DNA of 64,000 nt from Streptomyces griseocarneus (GTDB lineage: Bacteria > Actinomycetota > Actinomycetes > Streptomycetales > Streptomycetaceae). Positions within the stretch are counted from its first letter, which is position 1. Each line of letters opens with the position of its first letter. The position numbers were made by a program, and so were the translations under genes. The notes beneath the pieces were generated by a model. That model made no database searches. It saw only the letters and a list, made by a program, of their open reading frames with translations, and was not told the DNA's origin. Location of the stretch: positions 434,001 through 498,000 of the forward strand of contig NZ_BNBL01000004.1 in the NCBI RefSeq assembly GCF_014655595.1. The letters run 5' to 3'. Shown one piece after another: positions 59,293-64,000 of this stretch.

Positions 59293-59677
59293 GGAGCGAA
59301 GCCTACGTTCTCATTCGGCGGACAGACGCAGGTGTGTTCGCCTACGCTGTTTCACGCCAGTCACTGCGATGCTCTCCCGCATCACCTCTGACCTCACTCT
59401 TGTGGGTGATGAGGTGTGTCCGTATTGCCGTCTGTGTCATTGCCTGCCCCTCGCGGTGCGGGTGAAACGCCCCCCTTCGGTGGGGTTGGTCCGTGATGTC
59501 GCCCGCTCACTCCGTTGGGTGATCTGCCGCGTACGCATAGTCCGTTCGGGCCATTCAAGATTGGGCCCGAAGGGGGTGTTGCCCCCTGTCCGCCTTCCGT
59601 AACGTCCTCAACTGGCAACGGTGAATATGCCGCTGCCGCCGTGGGGGAGCCTCGATTCGGGAGAGGACGGCGCCAGC
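59293..59677. promoter_or_regulatory. long wblA/PBP divergent promoter region
   Basis: About 385 bp without a convincing gene. It is less GC-rich than its surroundings (for example 59330-59450). wblA is known to be controlled by several developmental regulators, so a long regulatory region is expected. No single operator stands out to me. Confidence 0.5.
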
Positions 59678-60013
59678 ATGGGCTGGGTAACCGACTGGAG
59701 TGCGCAGGCCGCCTGCCGCACGACCGATCCGGACGAACTTTTCGTTCAGGGCGCAGCACAGAACAGGGCCAAAGCGGTCTGCACCGGCTGCCCGGTGCGC
59801 ACCGAGTGCCTCGCGGACGCGCTCGACAACCGCGTCGAGTTCGGAGTGTGGGGCGGCATGACCGAGCGCGAGCGCAGGGCGCTCCTGCGGCGCAGGCCGA
59901 CGGTCACGTCCTGGCGCAGGCTCCTGGAGACCGCGCGGACGGAGTACGAGCGCGGTGCGGGCATCCTGCCGCTCGGCGAGCCGGAGTACGACGAGTACGC
60001 GGCGGTGGGCTAG
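59678..60013 (+). CDS. wblA: WhiB-like iron-sulfur regulator WblA
   Basis: 111 residues. Four cluster-binding cysteines: C in QAACRTTDPDELF, then VCTGCPVRTEC (C-x2-C-x5-C). GVWGGMTERERRALLRRRP is the G-[VI]-W-G-G turn plus basic DNA-contacting end. MGWVTDWSAQAACRT and the adjacent PBP and ArsA-pair neighbours match WblA, a repressor of sporulation-linked and antibiotic genes whose 4Fe-4S cluster senses redox. ATG 59678 with GAGAGGACGG upstream; an earlier ATG at 59621 is unlikely. Confidence 0.93.
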   Translation: MGWVTDWSAQAACRTTDPDELFVQGAAQNRAKAVCTGCPVRTECLADALDNRVEFGVWGGMTERERRALLRRRPTVTSWRRLLETARTEYERGAGILPLGEPEYDEYAAVG

Positions 60014-60215
60014 CCGCGGGCCCTCGGGCCCGCTGAAGGCCGTCGGCGCGGCGTGCGGACGCCGCTCGCCGTAGATGCTGCTCGCCATGGACGCCGCTAC
60101 GCCGTGGATGCCGCTCGTCGTGGACGCACCGGCCGGTGACCGGCGCGTCGTCAGTTCCCCTGCCGTGCCCCGGCGTCGTCGGGTCCTCGGCCGTTGTCGG
60201 GGCCTCCGTCGTGGG

Positions 60216-61631
60216 TCATGCCGACGGAGACATCCTCGGCTCCGGTGTCGTCGCGCCGACCTCTTCCTCGCGGCCGTCCGTTTCTTCGGCGCGGCCGCCC
60301 GTCCGTACGGCGAGACGGTCACCGATCGCCCGCAGCCCGGCCAGGTCGTGCACATCGCTGGGCAGTGCGGCCACTTCCGCCACCGGAACCTCGGGGTGCA
60401 GGGCGGTGAAGCGGTCACGCGTGCGCTGCTCGCGCGCGAGCACACGCATGCGCTCGGCGTGCAGCCGCAGCAGCCCGGCGGCGAGCCGTGCGGAGGTTTC
60501 CACTGATTCCGCTGTGACGTCCGAGGTCGTCGCTCCTGAGGACGCGGGCTGGGGGAAGCCGCTCTCGGGAGAGGACGTGTCCGTGGGAGTGACGATGCCA
60601 GGGTCGTCAGCGGTACGTGAGCCAGCCTGCCCGCTGCCACGATCCACAATGCCGGAGCCGTCAAGATTTTCTGTGTATTCGGAGGTTCCGCTGGTCAGTG
60701 CCTCGGCGGCGGCCAGCGCCCGCTCCGCCGTGAGCCGGTCCGCCCCGCTGCCGTGCACCCGGTTCAGCACCAGCCCGGCCAGGGGCATCCGCTCCGCGGC
60801 CAGCCGCTCCACGAAGTAGGCGGCCTCCCGCAGGGCGTCCCGCTCGGGCGCGGCGACGACCAGGAAGGCCGTACCCGGCGCCTGCAGCAGGCGGTAGGTG
60901 GCGTCGGCGCGGGTACGGAAGCCGCCGAACATGGTGTCCATCGCGGCGACGAAGGTCTGTACGTCGCGCAGCAGCTGGGCCCCCATCAGTTTGTTGAGCG
61001 GCCCGCTCATCACGGACATGCCGACGCCCAGGAACTTCATCCCGGCCCGTCCGCCGATCTTCGCCGGTGCCATCAGCACCTTGATGAACTTTCCGTCCAG
61101 GAAGGAGCCCAGGCGATTGGGGGCGTCCAGGAAGTCCAGCGCGGAGCGGCTCGGCGGGGTGTCCACGACGATCAGGTCCCACTCGTCGCGGGCGCGGAGC
61201 TGGCCGAGCTTCTCCATGGCCATGTACTCCTGCGTGCCGGCGAAGCCGGCCGACAGGGACTGGTAGAAGGGGTTCTCCAGGATCGCCCGGGCGCGCTCCT
61301 TGTCGGCGTGCGCCTCGACGATCTCGTCGAACGTCCGCTTCATGTCGAGCATCATGGCGTGCAGCTCGCCACCGGCGGAGCCGTCGATGCCGGGCACCCG
61401 GCGCGGGACGTTGTCGAGCTCGTCGATGCCCATGGACTGCGCGAGGCGGCGCGCCGGGTCGATGGTCAGGACGACGACCTTCCGGCCGCGCTCCGCCGCC
61501 CGTACGCCCAGGGCCGCCGCGGTCGTGGTCTTGCCGACGCCGCCGGAGCCGCAGCACACCACGATGCGGGTCCGGGGGTTGTCGAGGATCGGGTCCATGT
61601 CGAGCGGTTCCACAGCCGGATCGAGGGTCAC
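60216..61631 (-). CDS. ArsA-family ATPase (second of pair)
   Basis: 471 residues. Deviant Walker A CCGSGGVGKTTTAAALG (about 25-41), switch DPARRLAQSMG, EWDLIVVDTPPSRSALDF, and AIRA-like C-terminal helices. Residues about 315-375 are an insertion rich in Thr/Ser/Asp (GSRTADDPGIVTPTDTSSPE). The tail is acidic. GTG 61631 overlaps the stop of the first ATPase (GTGA). No arsB or arsenic genes are near, so arsenite efflux is unlikely; such pairs are conserved beside wblA in Streptomyces with unknown role. Confidence 0.9.
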   Translation of the reverse strand: MTLDPAVEPLDMDPILDNPRTRIVVCCGSGGVGKTTTAAALGVRAAERGRKVVVLTIDPARRLAQSMGIDELDNVPRRVPGIDGSAGGELHAMMLDMKRTFDEIVEAHADKERARAILENPFYQSLSAGFAGTQEYMAMEKLGQLRARDEWDLIVVDTPPSRSALDFLDAPNRLGSFLDGKFIKVLMAPAKIGGRAGMKFLGVGMSVMSGPLNKLMGAQLLRDVQTFVAAMDTMFGGFRTRADATYRLLQAPGTAFLVVAAPERDALREAAYFVERLAAERMPLAGLVLNRVHGSGADRLTAERALAAAEALTSGTSEYTENLDGSGIVDRGSGQAGSRTADDPGIVTPTDTSSPESGFPQPASSGATTSDVTAESVETSARLAAGLLRLHAERMRVLAREQRTRDRFTALHPEVPVAEVAALPSDVHDLAGLRAIGDRLAVRTGGRAEETDGREEEVGATTPEPRMSPSA

Positions 61632-62641
61632 GCGGACACTCCTTGCTCTGATCGCTCGGAGAACTGCTTCCGCAGTTCGCGGGCCATGCGGTAGAGCCCC
61701 GCGAGGTCCACGCCGTCGCCGAGCAGCCGCAGTTCGTAGGTGGGCAGGCCGAAGCGGGCCACCTCGGCGCGCTCCTGGTGCTCGAGCGCGAGCCGCTCGG
61801 TGTGCTCGCGGGCCTGCTCCAGCAGGGGGTCGACGAGCTGCTCCGCGAGACCTGTGCGCCGTGCGCCGCCCGGGGTGGTGCGCTCCAGGGCGTGTGCCAG
61901 GGCGTGCACGACGTCCGTGCGCCGGCCGTTCGCGGCGGCTTCGACGGCCGCCTCGTCGAGTATCTCGGGCCGCACCATGTTGATGACGACCCCGCCGACG
62001 GGAAGCCCGGCGGCACGCAGCTCGGCGATGCCGTCCGCCGTCTCCTGGACCGGCATCTCCTCCAGCAGCGTCACGAAGTGCACGGCCGTCTCCGGCGACT
62101 TGAGCACCCGCATGACCGCCTGCGCCTGATTGTGGATCGGCCCGATCCGGGCCAGCCCGGCGACCTCGTCGTTGACGTTGAGGAAGCGGGTGAGGCGTCC
62201 GGTGGGGGGTGCGTCCATGACGACGTAGTCGTAGGTGAAGCGTCCCGTGCGGTCCTTCCTGCGCACCGCCTCGCACGCCTTGCCGGTCAGCAGGACGTCC
62301 CGCAGACCGGGCGCGATGGTGGTCGCGAAGTCGATGGCGCCCAGCTTCTTCAGCGCCCGCCCGGCGCTGCCGAGCTTGTAGAACATGTGGAGGTAGTCCA
62401 GGAGCGCCCGTTCGGCGTCGATGGCGAGCGCGTACACCTCGCCGCCTCCCGGAGCGACGGCGATCTTCCGTTCCTCGTAGGGCAGCGCCTCGGTCTCGAA
62501 GAGCTGCGCGATGCCCTGCCGGCCTTCGACCTCGACCAGCAGGGCGCGCTTGCCCTCGGCGGCGAGGGCAAGCGCGAGGGCCGCGGCGACCGTGGTCTTG
62601 CCGGTACCGCCCTTGCCGCTGACGACATGGAGCCTGCTCAT
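61628..62641 (-). CDS. ArsA-family ATPase (first of pair)
   Basis: 337 residues. Walker A VVSGKGGTGKTTVAAALAL (6-24), LLVEVEGRQGIAQLF, and YDYVVMDAPPTGRLTRFLNV (switch II). SIMIBI-type NTPase, soluble. It is shorter than arsenical-pump ArsA (about 580 residues, two fused halves), so the two genes together may mimic the two halves. ATG 62641; divergent from the DUF4177 gene. Confidence 0.92.
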   Translation of the reverse strand: MSRLHVVSGKGGTGKTTVAAALALALAAEGKRALLVEVEGRQGIAQLFETEALPYEERKIAVAPGGGEVYALAIDAERALLDYLHMFYKLGSAGRALKKLGAIDFATTIAPGLRDVLLTGKACEAVRRKDRTGRFTYDYVVMDAPPTGRLTRFLNVNDEVAGLARIGPIHNQAQAVMRVLKSPETAVHFVTLLEEMPVQETADGIAELRAAGLPVGGVVINMVRPEILDEAAVEAAANGRRTDVVHALAHALERTTPGGARRTGLAEQLVDPLLEQAREHTERLALEHQERAEVARFGLPTYELRLLGDGVDLAGLYRMARELRKQFSERSEQGVSA

Positions 62642-62712
62642 GATTTGGAGCCTAACCAGTCGCCGTGCGGGCTACGCACGAGGCTGTCGGTGGGAGGCAT
62701 TACAGTCAGGCC

Positions 62713-62871
62713 ATGACCAAGTGGGAATACGCGACCGTGCCGCTTCTGGTGCACGCGACCAAGCAGATTCTGGACACCTGGGGCGAGGACGGCTGGGAGC
62801 TCGTCCAGGTCGTCCCGGGGCCGAACAACCCCGAGCAGCTGGTGGCCTACCTCAAGCGGGAAAAGCCGTGA
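62713..62871 (+). CDS. DUF4177 domain protein
   Basis: 52 residues: MTKWEYATVPLLVHATKQIL and WGEDGWELVQVVPGPNNPEQ, the complete DUF4177 fold. Function unknown. Its stop overlaps the RidA start (GTGA). The ATG at 62713 matches the family start. Confidence 0.92.
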   Translation: MTKWEYATVPLLVHATKQILDTWGEDGWELVQVVPGPNNPEQLVAYLKREKP

Positions 62872-63332
62872 GTGCCGTCGAGGACAAGCTCGCCGAGCTC
62901 GGTCTGAGCCTGCCGGACGTCGTGCCGCCGCTGGCCGCGTACCAGCCGGCCGTGCGGACCGGCGCGTACGTCTACACCGCGGGCCAGCTCCCGATGGTGC
63001 AGGGTTCCATCTCGGAGACCGGCAAGGTCGGCGCCGAGGTCAGCCCGGAGACGGCCAAGGAGCTGGCCGGGATCTGCGCGCTCAACGCCCTGGCCGCCGT
63101 GAAGTCCGTCATCGGTGACCTGGACCGGATCGTGCGGGTCGTCAAGGTCGTGGGCTTCGTGGCCTCCGCCCCCGACTTCACCGGCCAGCCGGGCGTCCTC
63201 AACGGCGCCAGCGAGCTGCTCGGCGAGGTGCTGGGCGAGAAGGGCGTGCACGCCCGCTCGGCCGTGGGCGTGACGGTGCTGCCGCTGGACGCGCCGGTCG
63301 AGGTCGAGATCGTGGTGGAAGTACGGGACTGA
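62868..63332 (+). CDS. RidA family protein
   Basis: 154 residues. YjgF/RidA fold: VVPPLAAYQPAVRTGAYVYT, AGQLPMVQG, ICALNALAAVKSVIGDLDRI, VGFVASAPDFTGQPGVLNGA, ending VGVTVLPLDAPVEVEIVVEV. RidA proteins hydrolyse reactive enamines and imines; here the Arg expected before the C-terminal P-x-x-x-x-V-E segment is not obvious, so deaminase activity is uncertain. GTG start coupled to DUF4177. Confidence 0.92.
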   Translation: MSAVEDKLAELGLSLPDVVPPLAAYQPAVRTGAYVYTAGQLPMVQGSISETGKVGAEVSPETAKELAGICALNALAAVKSVIGDLDRIVRVVKVVGFVASAPDFTGQPGVLNGASELLGEVLGEKGVHARSAVGVTVLPLDAPVEVEIVVEVRD

Positions 63333-63343
63333 CCGTCCCGCGC

Positions 63344-63382
63344 CCCCGGGCCGCCCGGACGTCGTCCGGAGGCGGCCCGGGG
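63344..63382 (+). terminator. intrinsic terminator
   Basis: A 12-bp stem, CCCCGGGCCGCC with GGCGGCCCGGGG, topped by a second small hairpin, after the RidA gene. Confidence 0.7.
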
Positions 63383-63450
63383 CGGCCACGGCCGCGGCGG
63401 CCCGGCCTGGTCCCCTCGAACATCCGCGCGTGAGCGCATAGCATCCGGCC

Positions 63451-64000
63451 ATGTCGACTGCGAACGGCCAGTGGTACCCGCCGGAGTGGCCGGACCGGAT
63501 CAGAGCGCTCGCCCGCGGCGAGCTCCGGCCCGTGGCGCCCCGCCGCGCCGCCACCGTCCTTCTGCTGCGCACCGCCCGCGACGGCCTCGCCGTCCACATG
63601 CTGCGCAGGCGCGCCTCCATGGCTTTCGGTGGGGGCGCGTACGCGTATCCGGGCGGTTCGGTGGACCCGCGCGACGAACGCGACGTTCCCTGGGCGGGCC
63701 CACCGCGTACGGAGTGGGCCGGGCGGCTGGGCACCGACGCCGCGACCGCCCAGGCCATCGTCTGCGCGGCCGTCCGCGAGACCTTCGAGGAGGCGGGCGT
63801 CCTGCTGGCCGGGCCGGCCCCGGACACGGTCGTCGCCGACACCACGGGCGAGGAGTGGGAGGCCGACCGGGCCGCGCTGGTCAGCCGCGAGCTCTCGTTC
63901 GCCGACTTCCTCGACCGCCGCGGACTGCTGCTGCGCAGCGACCTGCTGGGCGCCTGGGCCCGCTGGATCACGCCCGAGTTCGAGCCGCGCCGCTACGACA
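63451..64000 (+). CDS. NUDIX hydrolase, 3' end beyond window
   Basis: At least 183 residues, open to the window edge. ATG begins MSTANGQWYPPEWPDRIRAL. The domain is AATVLLLRTARDG, AYAYPGGSVDPRDERD (G-G start of the Nudix box), then the box helix AVRETFEEAGVLL (R-E-x-x-E-E-x-G) after an insertion of about 40 residues. The long insertion between glycines and helix places it with the larger NUDIX proteins that act on CoA derivatives, an inference only. Confidence 0.88.
   Translation, partial: MSTANGQWYPPEWPDRIRALARGELRPVAPRRAATVLLLRTARDGLAVHMLRRRASMAFGGGAYAYPGGSVDPRDERDVPWAGPPRTEWAGRLGTDAATAQAIVCAAVRETFEEAGVLLAGPAPDTVVADTTGEEWEADRAALVSRELSFADFLDRRGLLLRSDLLGAWARWITPEFEPRRYD

Noticed and set aside
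59394..59759. 121-codon minus-strand frame in the wblA upstream region
   Set aside because: Pro/Arg/Gly-rich composition, overlaps the wblA start, and has no homology that I can recognise.
60216..61631. Arsenic resistance operon
   Set aside because: ArsA-like ATPases only; no arsB/acr3, arsC or arsR, and Streptomyces keeps this pair beside wblA regardless of arsenic genes.

Overview
The window is chromosomal DNA of a Streptomyces-type actinomycete. The GC content is very high, third codon positions are almost all G or C, GTG starts are common, and overlapping ATGA/GTGA start-stop junctions occur throughout. Gene content is typical of the group: wblA, DUF397/Scr1-type regulators, KorSA-like GntR repressors, a RecR-DUF5063-LysC-Asd cluster, an ArsA-like ATPase pair beside wblA, and a CsoR-type copper operon. 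All functions come from reading the proteins; no search was run.

Layout. 1-5.5 kb: a hydrolase fragment divergent from an XRE regulator, a zinc-ribbon DUF6083-like protein, a TetR regulator divergent from a stand-alone KAS III enzyme, and a two-component system. 5.5-8.3 kb: copA-copZ behind a perfect CsoR-like operator. 8.5-14.25 kb: an island flanked by a 117-bp direct repeat that holds the 3' half of tRNA-Ser(GGA). It carries a membrane-anchored Mrr-like nuclease, small unknown genes, a hydrolase and an MFS/MarR efflux pair, but no integrase. 14.2-31.3 kb: core genome, with tRNA-Ser, SRP RNA, dnaX, ybaB, recR, DUF5063, an HTH-DUF397 pair, a Uma2 protein, lysC-asd, an ECF sigma factor with a membrane partner, SURF1, an S9 peptidase, and LysR convergent with an EamA exporter.

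31.63-54.52 kb is a complete actinomycete integrative and conjugative element (AICE, pSAM2-like) in tRNA-Pro(CGG), bounded by a 43-bp att core. Its backbone runs from right to left: tyrosine integrase (with an embedded LacI-type HTH), excisionase, RepA-like ATPase, prim-pol, small accessory and membrane proteins, FtsK/TraSA translocase, SpdB-like membrane protein and three GntR/UTRA repressors with several operator arrays. The left end carries cargo: an EACC1-caspase operon whose caspase has a four-helix membrane domain, a convergent protein with fourteen WD40 blades, a small membrane protein and an amidohydrolase. The EACC1-caspase operon is bracketed by a degenerate second att-like sequence and an imperfect direct repeat, so it looks like a separately acquired module. 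It is the best candidate here for a poorly described defence or conflict system.

54.5-64 kb returns to core genome: tRNA-Pro, Pr6Pr membrane protein, metallophosphoesterase, YqeY, class A PBP, wblA, two ArsA-like ATPases, DUF4177, RidA and the start of a NUDIX hydrolase that runs off the window.
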